From: an uncultured Bacteroidales bacterium
Lineage (GTDB): Bacteria > Bacteroidota > Bacteroidia > Bacteroidales > WCHB1-69
DNA length: 64,000 nt
Assembly: GCA_947169105.1 (NCBI GenBank)
Contig: CAMVOL010000008.1
Coordinates: 1 to 64,000, forward strand
Direction of reading: 5' to 3'
Below, one piece after another: positions 31,888 through 39,481 of this stretch. Positions within the stretch are counted from its first letter, which is position 1. Each line of letters starts with the position of its first letter. The position numbers and the translations under genes were made by a program. The notes beneath the pieces are model-generated. The model saw only the letters and a program-made list of their open reading frames with translations, made no database searches and was not told the DNA's origin.

Positions 31888-31935
31888 AATTTCCTTTACT
31901 TTAATTTATTTTTCTATCGTCTATTTTTCGGGGTG

Positions 31936-31943
31936 CAAAAATA
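31936..31943 (-). promoter_or_regulatory. Promoter -7 box of rpsO
   Basis: The minus strand reads TATTTTTG. Expected initiation is near 31929, giving a leader of about 40 nt. Confidence 0.65.
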
Positions 31944-32022
31944 CAACTTTTTTTGTTCAAAAAATAAGTGAGTGAAAATTTTTTGTCAAGGTTCGTGGCA
32001 GTGCCACCGTTTGGAGTAACCA

Positions 32023-32529
32023 TCACCTCTTTTTCACCACCAACGGCGTGGTCTCCACCGTGTTGCTCATGTGCAGGGCGCGGTCCACGATGTAACAGCT
32101 GAATTTGATGGTGTCGTACTGCGTGCTCAGGTCGAAACTGTTGATGGGCAGGTCCACGTACAGGTCACCTTCGATGGACTCCGGCACGTCGTTGCTCAGC
32201 CTCGGAAACCGCTGGTTGAAGGTGACCGCCTCGAACTCAATTTTCTGGAACTGCCCGTTTATCTTTTTATAATAATCGATAAAAAGATTGTAATAATAGA
32301 CGGAGGCGGTGTCGAACGGCGAATATATATCTTCCGTGTTCAGCCCGAGGTCACCGTCTCCGTCCTGAAAATGCAAAGTCAGCGTTGCCTTGTTGTCAAT
32401 GCCGGTGCCTTCGTCAATCTTCTCCAGACTCACGAACGTGATGGCCGGCTCCACAGGGAACTTCTCCTCCCGATGGCATCCCGCCAGCAACAACAGCGAT
32501 AACAACAAAAGCAATACCAATCGATTCAT
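32023..32529 (-). CDS. Lipoprotein of unknown function
   Basis: This 168-residue protein has a clear lipoprotein signal (MNRLVLLLLLSLLLLAGC, lipobox LAGC), so it is expected to be anchored in the inner or outer membrane. The mature part is beta-rich with an acidic motif LHFQDGDGDLGLNTED at about residues 52-67 that could bind calcium. It ends with VETTPLVVKKR. I know similar small Bacteroidota lipoproteins only as hypothetical. It lies 3' of hutH across a repeat-filled spacer, so co-transcription is uncertain. Confidence 0.75.
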   Translation of the reverse strand: MNRLVLLLLLSLLLLAGCHREEKFPVEPAITFVSLEKIDEGTGIDNKATLTLHFQDGDGDLGLNTEDIYSPFDTASVYYYNLFIDYYKKINGQFQKIEFEAVTFNQRFPRLSNDVPESIEGDLYVDLPINSFDLSTQYDTIKFSCYIVDRALHMSNTVETTPLVVKKR

Positions 32530-32546
32530 CTTGTTAGTTTAGAAAC

Positions 32547-32681
32547 GTAATAGGTAATAGGTGAAAGGTAATAGGTAAAAAGTAATAGGTAATAGGTGAA
32601 AGGTAATAGGTAATAAGTAGAAGGTCTGAAGAGAGGATTGTGGGAGGATACCTCATACCTCCTACTTCATACCTTCTACAT
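32547..32681. repeat. Intergenic short-word repeat element, copy a
   Basis: A tract of AGGTAATAGGTGAA-type words (32547-32624) leads to the core GAGAGGATTGTGGGAGG (32631-32647). A partly inverted tract follows (ACCTCCTACTTCATACCTTC). It lies just 3' of hutH. The core is shared with copies at 34241-34383 and 36981-37093. Confidence 0.75.
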
Positions 32682-32693
32682 AATGTATCGTAA

Positions 32694-34196
32694 CTAGATC
32701 TCCTCCATTACCACGTCCACGTTACGGATGAATTCGCGGCTGGCGGCCATCAGCTTGTACATGATGGTGTCGTTCTCCACGAAGGGGACGTGCTTGCGGT
32801 ACTGGGCGACGAAATCCTCGATGAACTCCGACGATTTGAGCGGACGGCGGAATTCGAGGGCTTGGGCGGCGTTCAGCAGCTCGATGGCGAGGATCTTCTC
32901 CACGTTCTCGACCACTTTGTAAGCCTTGGTGGCGGCGTTGGCGCCCATGCTCACGTGGTCCTCCTGGCCCTGCGACGACTCAATGGAGTCGGAGGAGGAA
33001 GGCATCGTGAAGGTCTTGTTCTGGTTGACGATGGAGGCCGCCGTGTATTGCGGAATCATGAAGCCGGAATTGAGGCCCGGATTCTTGACCAAGAACGATG
33101 GAAGCTCTCGTTTGCCGCTGATGAGCTGGTAAATTCTTCTTTCAGAGATATTTCCAAGTTCCGACATCGCCAATGACAGGAAGTCGAGCACGAGGGCGAG
33201 CGGCTGTCCGTGGAAGTTGCCGGCGGAGATGATGAGGTCTTCATCGGGGAATACCGTCGGGTTGTCGGTGGCGGAGTTGATTTCGGTCTCCACCACGCTG
33301 GTGATGTGCGACAGCGAGTCCTTGGTAGCACCGTGCACCTGCGGCATGCAACGGAAGGAGTACGGGTCTTGGACGTGCTTCTTCGGACGGGCGATGATTT
33401 CGGAGCCGGTGAGCAGGCTGTTGATGTGCGTGGCGGTCAGAATCTGGCCGACGTGCGGGCGGGCGAAATGGACCGACAGGTTGAAGGGCTCAATGCGGCC
33501 GTCGAAAGCTTCGAGGGAGACGGCGCCGATGATGTCGGCCAGCCACGATAGCTTGCGGGCCTTGAGCAGCAGCCACACGCCGTAGGCACTCATGAACTGC
33601 GTGCCGTTGAGCAGGGCCAGCCCCTCTTTCGACTGCAACGTGATGGGCTTCCAGCCGAACTTCTCGTTGATTTCGGCGGCGGGGTACTTCTTGTTGTGAT
33701 AATAGACTTCGCCTTCGTTCAAGAGCGGGAGGCACATGTGGGCCAGCGGTGCGAGGTCGCCGGAAGCGCCCAGTGAACCCTGCTGATACACAACGGGATA
33801 TACTCCCTTGTTGTAAAAGTCGATAAGACGCTCAATGGTGTCTAACTGGACACCGGAGTAGCCGTAGGAGAGGGACTGCACCTTCAGCAGGAGCATCAGG
33901 CGGACAATCTCCTGCGGAACCTCGTCACCGATGCCGCAAGCGTGCGACTTCACGAGGTTGCTCTGAAGGGTGGAGAGGTCAGTCTTGTTGACGGAGGTGT
34001 TGCACAGCGAGCCGAAGCCGGTGGTCACGCCGTAAACGGGCACGTCGCTCTTCTCCATCTTCTCGTCCAAATAACGGCGGCACTTCAAAACGGCCTCCTT
34101 TGCTTCGTCCGACAGGGCAAGTTTCGCCTTCGACTTGATGATTTTTTCTACTTTGTCTAAATCTAAAAACTGGGATGAAATGGTGTGGGTTTTCAT
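32694..34196 (-). CDS. hutH: Histidine ammonia-lyase
   Basis: HutH removes ammonia from histidine to give urocanate. The self-forming MIO cofactor triad Ala-Ser-Gly is at residues 144-146 in GSLGASGDLAPLAH. Other motifs are YGVTTGFGSL, NGTQFMSAYG, SFRCMPQVHGA and SSQGQEDHVSMG. The 500-residue length fits. No other hut gene is adjacent, so the rest of histidine breakdown must lie elsewhere or be absent. Repeat elements flank it on both sides. Confidence 0.93.
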   Translation of the reverse strand: MKTHTISSQFLDLDKVEKIIKSKAKLALSDEAKEAVLKCRRYLDEKMEKSDVPVYGVTTGFGSLCNTSVNKTDLSTLQSNLVKSHACGIGDEVPQEIVRLMLLLKVQSLSYGYSGVQLDTIERLIDFYNKGVYPVVYQQGSLGASGDLAPLAHMCLPLLNEGEVYYHNKKYPAAEINEKFGWKPITLQSKEGLALLNGTQFMSAYGVWLLLKARKLSWLADIIGAVSLEAFDGRIEPFNLSVHFARPHVGQILTATHINSLLTGSEIIARPKKHVQDPYSFRCMPQVHGATKDSLSHITSVVETEINSATDNPTVFPDEDLIISAGNFHGQPLALVLDFLSLAMSELGNISERRIYQLISGKRELPSFLVKNPGLNSGFMIPQYTAASIVNQNKTFTMPSSSDSIESSQGQEDHVSMGANAATKAYKVVENVEKILAIELLNAAQALEFRRPLKSSEFIEDFVAQYRKHVPFVENDTIMYKLMAASREFIRNVDVVMEEI

Positions 34197-34240
34197 ATCG
34201 TTGATTTGTTTATTTGTTGATTCCTCTTATAATTAATATG

Positions 34241-34383
34241 GTAATAGGTGATAAGTGATAGGTAGAAGGTTGGAAAGTTAGAAAGTTGGAAAGTTAGAAA
34301 GTTAGAAAGTTGGAAAGTTGGAAAGTTGGAAGATTGAAGAGGGCTTGTGCGCTGGAAACTTTTTACTTTTTACTTTTAACTTT
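34241..34383. repeat. Intergenic short-word repeat element, copy b
   Basis: A GTAATAGGTGATAAG stretch passes into at least five units of GTTGGAAA / GTTAGAAA (34269-34331). The core GAGGGCTTGTGCGC (34338-34352) follows, then AACTTTTTACTTTTTACTTT. It ends three bases before the gpsA stop codon. Confidence 0.8.
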
Positions 34384-34386
34384 GCA

Positions 34387-35418
34387 CTAGATATAGTATT
34401 CGGCGATCCGCTTCATTTCGGAGCTGACGTTGTTGTTTTCGTAAAGGATGCCGTAGATGGTTTCGGCGATGGGGATGTCAGCTTGGAAGATTTTGTTCAT
34501 TTCGTGGATGCACCTCACGGCGTAGTAGCCTTCGGCCACCATGCTCATTTCGAGCTGTGCCACCCGCACCGAGAGTCCGTGTCCAATCATGTTTCCGAAC
34601 ATCCGGTTGCGGCTGTAGCGCGAGTAGGCGGTCACCAACAGGTCGCCGAGATAGACGGAGTCGTCAAGGCAGTGGTCGCTGGGGAACACCTTGTTCACGA
34701 AGTTCTTCATCTCCTTCACACCGTTGGCGATGTAGGCGGCGATGAAGTTGTCGCCGTAGCCGAGGCCGCTGTAAATGCCGGCACCGAGGGCGTAGATGTT
34801 CTTCATGATGACGGCCAGTTCGGCGCCCTTGATGTCCTTGGAGACGGAGGCGCGGACGTAGCGGTTGGTGAACATCTTGGCCACGTCAGCGGCCAGTTCC
34901 TGGTTTTCAGAGGCGGCAGTGAGGAAGGTGAACTTCTCCTGCGCAATCTCCTCCGCGTGCGACGGCCCGCTGATCATGGCGATGCTGCTCATCGGGATGG
35001 CGAACTCAGTGTGCAGGTAATCGGTGATGAACTGCAGCGTTTCGGGGATGATACCCTTCACCGCCGTGATGATCTTCTTCCTGTTGAGACGGCTTTTGTG
35101 AAGAGGCTCCAGTGTCCGCTGAAGGAACGCCGACGGCGTGACCACGATTACGTAGTCGGCCTTGGCGACCACTTGACGCAGATCGTTGCTGATTTTCACA
35201 TCCTTGGGATTGATGAAGGTGGAACTCAGGTACTTCGGGTTATGTCCGTACTTGCTGACGCCCTCCACAATTTCCTCTTCGCGTACCCACCAGTGTATAT
35301 GTTCAAGGTTTGCTGAAAGTATCTTCACGATGGCGGTGGCCCAGCTGCCACCTCCGATGACTGCCACCCTGTATCTCAACCGCGTCTTCTTTTTGAAAGG
35401 GGGTAATATATCTTCCAT
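34387..35418 (-). CDS. gpsA: NAD(P)-dependent glycerol-3-phosphate dehydrogenase
   Basis: GpsA reduces dihydroxyacetone phosphate to sn-glycerol 3-phosphate, the backbone of phospholipids. The N-terminal Rossmann motif is RVAVIGGGSWATAIVKIL (about residues 17-34). The active-site region includes KGIIPETLQFI, MISGPSHAEEIAQ, the catalytic lysine in AELAVIMKNIYALGAGIYSG, and GLGYGDNFIAAYIANGVKEM. The length of 343 residues is normal. It lies 23 bases after the metallopeptidase gene, in the same orientation, so probably in the same transcript. Confidence 0.95.
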   Translation of the reverse strand: MEDILPPFKKKTRLRYRVAVIGGGSWATAIVKILSANLEHIHWWVREEEIVEGVSKYGHNPKYLSSTFINPKDVKISNDLRQVVAKADYVIVVTPSAFLQRTLEPLHKSRLNRKKIITAVKGIIPETLQFITDYLHTEFAIPMSSIAMISGPSHAEEIAQEKFTFLTAASENQELAADVAKMFTNRYVRASVSKDIKGAELAVIMKNIYALGAGIYSGLGYGDNFIAAYIANGVKEMKNFVNKVFPSDHCLDDSVYLGDLLVTAYSRYSRNRMFGNMIGHGLSVRVAQLEMSMVAEGYYAVRCIHEMNKIFQADIPIAETIYGILYENNNVSSEMKRIAEYYI

Positions 35419-35441
35419 AAAACAGGTTTGATTAACTTATA

Positions 35442-36290
35442 TTATAGTTTGTTGTATGCCGGAGAGAAGGTGTCCCCTTGCTTGATGTCGCCGGTATTGA
35501 TGCCCTTCTTCAGCCAGCGGGAGCGCTGTTCGGAAGTTCCGTGGTTGAAACTTTCAGGAACAGTGTAACCCTTTGCCCTCTTTTGCAGGTAGTCGTCGCC
35601 AATGCGGGAGGCGATGGCGAGACCTTCCTCTATGTCGCCGTCCTCCAAGGAGTTGAACATCTTGTTGTCCTGATGTGCCCACACGCCGGCATAGAAGTCG
35701 GCCTGCAGTTCCAGACGGACACTGATCTGGTTGCTCTCTTTTTCGCTCAGACGGCTCATCTGGTTGTGTGCCTCTTGCAGTGTGCCGAGCAGGTACTGGA
35801 CGTGGTGGCCCACCTCGTGCGCGATGACATAAGCGTAGGCGAAGTCACCGGCGCTGCCAAACTGCTTCTGCATCGTGCTGAAGAACGAAAGGTCGATATA
35901 GACACTCTGGTCAGCGGAGCAGTAGAACGGCCCTGTGGAGGAACTGGCACCGCCGCACCCCGACTGAACGGAGTTGGTGAAGAGAACCAGTTTCGGAGGG
36001 ACGTAGGTTTTCCCTATCTTCTTGAATTCCGCCGTCCAAACGTCTTCGGTGCCCGCCAGGATCTGCTTGGCGAAAGTGGCCAGCTCTTCCTCTTCCGCCG
36101 TGGGAGTGTAGGTGGTTTCGGTGCCACCGCCGCCAAGATTGATGCTTTGCAGGGCCGATGACGGGTCCTTTCCTAAAAACAGTGCCAAGAGGGCGACGAT
36201 GACGGCACCGCCGATACCAAGGCCGACGCCCGCCTTCTTGCCGCGGCGGTCATCCACGTTGGTGCTGATTCTTCTTCCTTTAAGATTCAT
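35442..36290 (-). CDS. ypfJ: Neutral zinc metallopeptidase (YpfJ family)
   Basis: This 282-residue protein has one N-terminal membrane segment (GVGLGIGGAVIVALLALFLG, residues 22-41) after a short basic cytoplasmic tail (MNLKGRRISTNVDDRRGKK). It has a periplasmic peptidase domain of the YpfJ/KPN_02809 family. The zinc motif HEVGHHVQ follows FAYAYVIA, and ELQADFYAGVWAH supplies further conserved residues. The substrate of the family is unknown. It lies 17 bases after the cytochrome b-like gene and 23 before gpsA. Confidence 0.88.
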   Translation of the reverse strand: MNLKGRRISTNVDDRRGKKAGVGLGIGGAVIVALLALFLGKDPSSALQSINLGGGGTETTYTPTAEEEELATFAKQILAGTEDVWTAEFKKIGKTYVPPKLVLFTNSVQSGCGGASSSTGPFYCSADQSVYIDLSFFSTMQKQFGSAGDFAYAYVIAHEVGHHVQYLLGTLQEAHNQMSRLSEKESNQISVRLELQADFYAGVWAHQDNKMFNSLEDGDIEEGLAIASRIGDDYLQKRAKGYTVPESFNHGTSEQRSRWLKKGINTGDIKQGDTFSPAYNKL

Positions 36291-36307
36291 AATAGATGGT
36301 TTTTAGA

Positions 36308-36952
36308 TTATTTTTCCTCTTCTTGAGGAGGCCATACATTGCGCCAACCGTAGAAAAAGCCGAGATGGTAGCGGGCGGCAAAGTAATAAACCACGTGTTT
36401 AAGTTTGCCGAACGGCATATAGAGGAATAGGAGGGTGGCACTGATATAATAGATGTAAAACACGGAGCAGCAACAGCCGGCAAAGGCCAAGTAACAAGCT
36501 GTGGCAAGGTGCAGCAGCGTAGTGAACAGGTTCGAAAGGTAGTCGTCGGGGTTGGCCAAACTGTGCAGGTTTTTGTTGGCAAACCGCTTGATTAACAAAA
36601 CGATGCCGCATATTCCCGAAACCAACAAACAGGCCGCCAGCAGCAGGTTCAGCCACTGCGGGTAGTAGGCGTTCAGGTTGAACAGCGACAGCACGAACAG
36701 CAGCAGCGACAGGAACGTCCCCAAGTGGTAAAGGATTCCCGCTGTGTAGGTCGGCAGGTGCATATACGCCGACTCTTTGTTGGCGGGCATCATGGCTACG
36801 GTGTTGGCATAAGCCACGCCCTTCGCCACACTTCCACTGGGTACGGAGAAATCCTTCGGCTTCCCCAAACGGATAATCCGCACAAAATGCCCCAGCATCA
36901 TCACAAAGCAGAAGACAAGGGCAACAAGTGATACTATTTGTATGATACTCAT
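36308..36952 (-). CDS. NarI/DsrM-like membrane cytochrome b subunit
   Basis: The protein has 214 residues with five predicted membrane helices. His residues in or near helices (GHFVRII, YMHLPTYTAG, LYHLGTFLSL, LLHLATACY, KLKHVVYYF, RYHLGFFYGW) could ligate two b hemes. The HLPTYTAGILYHLGTFLSLL and FGKLKHVVYYF patterns resemble the gamma subunit of nitrate reductase and the DsrM/TmcC family, which exchange electrons with quinone. The gene lies just downstream of dsrC. No iron-sulfur partner (NarH- or DsrK-like) is next to it, so its redox partner is uncertain. Function is inferred from the fold and neighbour. Confidence 0.7.
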   Translation of the reverse strand: MSIIQIVSLVALVFCFVMMLGHFVRIIRLGKPKDFSVPSGSVAKGVAYANTVAMMPANKESAYMHLPTYTAGILYHLGTFLSLLLFVLSLFNLNAYYPQWLNLLLAACLLVSGICGIVLLIKRFANKNLHSLANPDDYLSNLFTTLLHLATACYLAFAGCCCSVFYIYYISATLLFLYMPFGKLKHVVYYFAARYHLGFFYGWRNVWPPQEEEK

Positions 36953-36980
36953 CTTATTGGAGTTATGGATTTTTTAATTA

Positions 36981-37093
36981 CTAGTAGAAGGTATGAGGTA
37001 GAAGGTATGAAGGAATTAGGAATGAGGAATTAGAAATTAGGAATATGGGAGGATTGTGCGTGGCAACCTTCTACTTTCTACTTTTTACTATTA
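36981..37093. repeat. Intergenic short-word repeat element, copy c
   Basis: AGTAGAAGGTATGAGGTAGA and GGAATTAGGAATGAGGAATT words lead to the core GGGAGGATTGTGCGTGG (37047-37063). The inverted tract CCTTCTACTTTCTACTTTTT follows. It runs into the dsrC stop codon. Confidence 0.8.
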
Positions 37094-37405
37094 TACACAC
37101 CCTTCGGGTTTCGGAAGACCGGCGACGCGGCAGGCTCCACGGGCGGGACCCAGCGGGAAAAGTTCGTAAATCTGTTTTAGTTTCAGGCCAGTTTCCTTGC
37201 AGATGACGCGCACCATCGGGGCAAGGCCTTTTTCTTCATAGTTCTGGCGGATGATTCGGATCACTTTCCAATGGTCTTCCGTCAGGTTCTCGATATCGTC
37301 GGCTTTGGCGATGCAAGCCGCCACTTCGTCATTCCACAATTCGGGCTGCAGCATGAAGCCGTCACCGTCCATTTCAATCTTCTGGTTGTTTACAGTTAAT
37401 TCCAT
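37091..37405 (-). CDS. dsrC: DsrC/TusE family sulfur-carrier protein with both redox cysteines
   Basis: The small protein (104 residues) ends in the family tail LFPLGPARGACRVAGLPKPE then GCV. It keeps both conserved cysteines, Cys92 and Cys103, 11 apart, the spacing of true DsrC. TusE keeps only the penultimate one. DsrC carries sulfur as a thiol/trisulfide between sulfite reductase and a membrane complex. Other family motifs are WNDEVAACIAKAD and LTEDHWKVIRIIRQNYEEKG. The next gene on the same strand is a cytochrome b, suggesting a DsrC-to-quinone redox pair. No sulfite reductase is in the window. Confidence 0.9.
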   Translation of the reverse strand: MELTVNNQKIEMDGDGFMLQPELWNDEVAACIAKADDIENLTEDHWKVIRIIRQNYEEKGLAPMVRVICKETGLKLKQIYELFPLGPARGACRVAGLPKPEGCV

Positions 37406-37475
37406 TTTGTTTATTTTTTTAGAATAGTGATTTTCAATAATATATAAAAAGAAGACACACTTCTTTTCAAGGTTG

Positions 37476-37483
37476 CAAATTTA
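37476..37483 (-). promoter_or_regulatory. Promoter -7 box of dsrC
   Basis: The minus strand reads TAAATTTG, matching TAnnTTTG. It lies 71 bases before the dsrC ATG. Confidence 0.55.
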
Positions 37484-37594
37484 CGCAAAATTTCGGAATG
37501 CCAGCATAGGTTGATTGTTGAAAAATGGCGATGAAAAGTTGGAATAAAAATTCTTCTTTTCACAAAATAGCATGCAACATGTCATATAATTGTT

Positions 37595-37602
37595 TATTTT
37601 TG
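37595..37602 (+). promoter_or_regulatory. Promoter -7 box of the Omp28-like gene
   Basis: TATTTTTG, matching TAnnTTTG, about 112 bases before the ATG, giving a leader of about 105 nt. Confidence 0.6.
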
Positions 37603-37713
37603 CCCCCGTGATTTGTATTCAAAGGACCTAAATGTGGTGCCTTTCGTGCTTCTAAATCAAATAAATATCAACCATTTGTTCTTTTTGAAAACACCGAAAA
37701 TGCGATTCTCTAT

Positions 37714-39414
37714 ATGAAAAAGACAGTGCTGATTCTTATCGGACTTCTATTTATTTGCTTGAATCAATATGGGCAACATGAACATTTTGTTTCTTACGAC
37801 ACTTGTTATAAAAATGTAGTATTGGAGGAATATACAGGAATAAATTGTGTGTATTGTCCTGAAGGTCATTTGATTGTAAATCAATTGGTTGAAACATTTC
37901 CCAATCGGATTTTTCCCATCAACATCCATGTGGGGAGTTTTGCTTCCAATACATATACCACTGCTTTTGGAAATGACCTCCTGAATCAGATTGGTCACTA
38001 TGGCTTTCCGACGGGAACGGTCAACCGTCATTTTTTCGGCGATTCCATCACTGCGATCAGCCGGGACCGCTGGGAAAGCTGCTGTGATTCTATCATGTCG
38101 CAGACTTCCCCCGTCAATATTGCCGCTCGCGGCACTCTGGATTGGGCTACACGCGAACTGCAAATCACCGTACAGCTGTACTACACTGCCAGCGACACAT
38201 GCCTCACACACAGGTTGAATGTGGCCGTATTGCAGGACAATATCATTGGCCATCAGACGGGTGCCATCGCCAATCCTACTCAAATCGTGGGGGAACAGTA
38301 CCGCCACGGACACGTACTACGCCATCTGGTCGCTGGCCAATGGGGGGAGGAGATTTCCCCGACGACGGCGGGCTCCTTCATTGAAAAAAGCTATCAGTAC
38401 ACTTTGCCTGAGGAATTGGGAGCCCCCAACCCCATCCCCGCCAAGTTGGAGGATTTGGTCTTTGTCGCCTTCGTCTCTCAGGGCCGGCAGGAGATTTTCA
38501 CCGGTTGTAAGGTGGAACTCACCCACCTGAACCGCCCCAACCTTCATCCCCGCATCTTTCAACTATGCCAGACCGAAGCGGAAGATTGTTCCGACGAAAC
38601 TTCCGTGGATGTTGTGGTGGATAACCAAGGAGCTGATACCCTCACCTCCCTTTCTTTCGTCTATGCTCTGGCGGGACAGCCTTCCAACACATTCCAATGG
38701 ACGGGTTCCCTCCCTCCTTTGGCAACGGAAACTATACGTGTCCCGGATTTCCCCGTCACACCCAATACCAGCGAAACCTTTACAATCAGCGTCGCTGAAG
38801 CAAATGAAACCGCCTATATGGGCGATCCATTTGAGCTTGCCGTCAGCAAGTCGGTGGCAGTCGGTACCCAGAGTATGACGCTCAAAGTCAAAACCGACCA
38901 GCACGCTTCAGAAACATCCTATATGCTTTTAACATCGGATAATCAGGTGATTCTGCAGGGTGACAACCTGGCTGTTAATACAGTCAATGAAATTCCAATA
39001 GAATTGTCCGTTGAAGATTGTTATCGTTTGGTGGTGGAAGACGCCGCCGGAAATGGAATCACCAGCGGGTATGTCCGGCTTATGGATGCCGACAATCATG
39101 TCATTCTCAATGCTCCCGGAGCAAGTTTCACCGCCCGTTTTGTGGGCATGATCTCTTTGGGGAGGGATGCGGTGGAAGAACAGGCAGAACCGATAAAGCC
39201 GAGAGCCTTTCCTAATCCTGTTGCTGAATCTCTTTATATCGTGTCAGAGACGGATATTCAAAGAGTTGAATTGCTTGACGGAAGGGGAAAAAGGATGTTT
39301 TCAGCAAATGGCGCGGTCCATGAAATCCCGATGGGCAACTATTCGTCAGGTATGTATTTTCTGCTGGTGGTCACAAGGGGGAATACCATAGTGCAGAAGG
39401 TTTGCAAAAAGTAA
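37714..39414 (+). CDS. Omp28-related protein with thioredoxin-like CxxC motif and T9SS sorting domain
   Basis: A signal peptide (MKKTVLILIGLLFICLNQYG) precedes an Omp28-like domain with LEEYTGINCVYCPEGH (Cys-Val-Tyr-Cys near residues 45-48), INIHVGSFASN and YGFPTGTVNRHFFG. This has the arrangement of a thioredoxin-like fold. A middle beta-sandwich region follows. The last roughly 75 residues are a T9SS sorting domain (RAFPNPVAESLYIVSET, ending IVQKVCKK). The 566-residue protein is expected on the cell surface or secreted. An unpaired Cys near the C-terminal end is unusual. Its exact role is unknown. Confidence 0.85.
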   Translation: MKKTVLILIGLLFICLNQYGQHEHFVSYDTCYKNVVLEEYTGINCVYCPEGHLIVNQLVETFPNRIFPINIHVGSFASNTYTTAFGNDLLNQIGHYGFPTGTVNRHFFGDSITAISRDRWESCCDSIMSQTSPVNIAARGTLDWATRELQITVQLYYTASDTCLTHRLNVAVLQDNIIGHQTGAIANPTQIVGEQYRHGHVLRHLVAGQWGEEISPTTAGSFIEKSYQYTLPEELGAPNPIPAKLEDLVFVAFVSQGRQEIFTGCKVELTHLNRPNLHPRIFQLCQTEAEDCSDETSVDVVVDNQGADTLTSLSFVYALAGQPSNTFQWTGSLPPLATETIRVPDFPVTPNTSETFTISVAEANETAYMGDPFELAVSKSVAVGTQSMTLKVKTDQHASETSYMLLTSDNQVILQGDNLAVNTVNEIPIELSVEDCYRLVVEDAAGNGITSGYVRLMDADNHVILNAPGASFTARFVGMISLGRDAVEEQAEPIKPRAFPNPVAESLYIVSETDIQRVELLDGRGKRMFSANGAVHEIPMGNYSSGMYFLLVVTRGNTIVQKVCKK

Positions 39415-39435
39415 TTGAGAAATAAGAAAAAATAT

Positions 39436-39443
39436 TATTTTTG
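39436..39443 (+). promoter_or_regulatory. Promoter -7 box of the anchor-J gene
   Basis: TATTTTTG, matching TAnnTTTG, lies 39 bases before the ATG. Confidence 0.6.
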
Positions 39444-39481
39444 CCGCTTATTAAAGTAGTTTATAAACTAAGACCAATAGT

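Larger units (their letters stand above)
37406..37713. other. Intergenic region between dsrC and the Omp28-like gene
   Basis: This 308-base divergent spacer contains the dsrC promoter box (37476-37483, minus) and the Omp28 promoter box (37595-37602, plus). I see no open frame or other structure in it. Confidence 0.6.

Noticed and set aside
34241..34383. CRISPR-like appearance of the direct repeats
   Set aside because: Units are only 8 bases with no spacers and no cas genes nearby.
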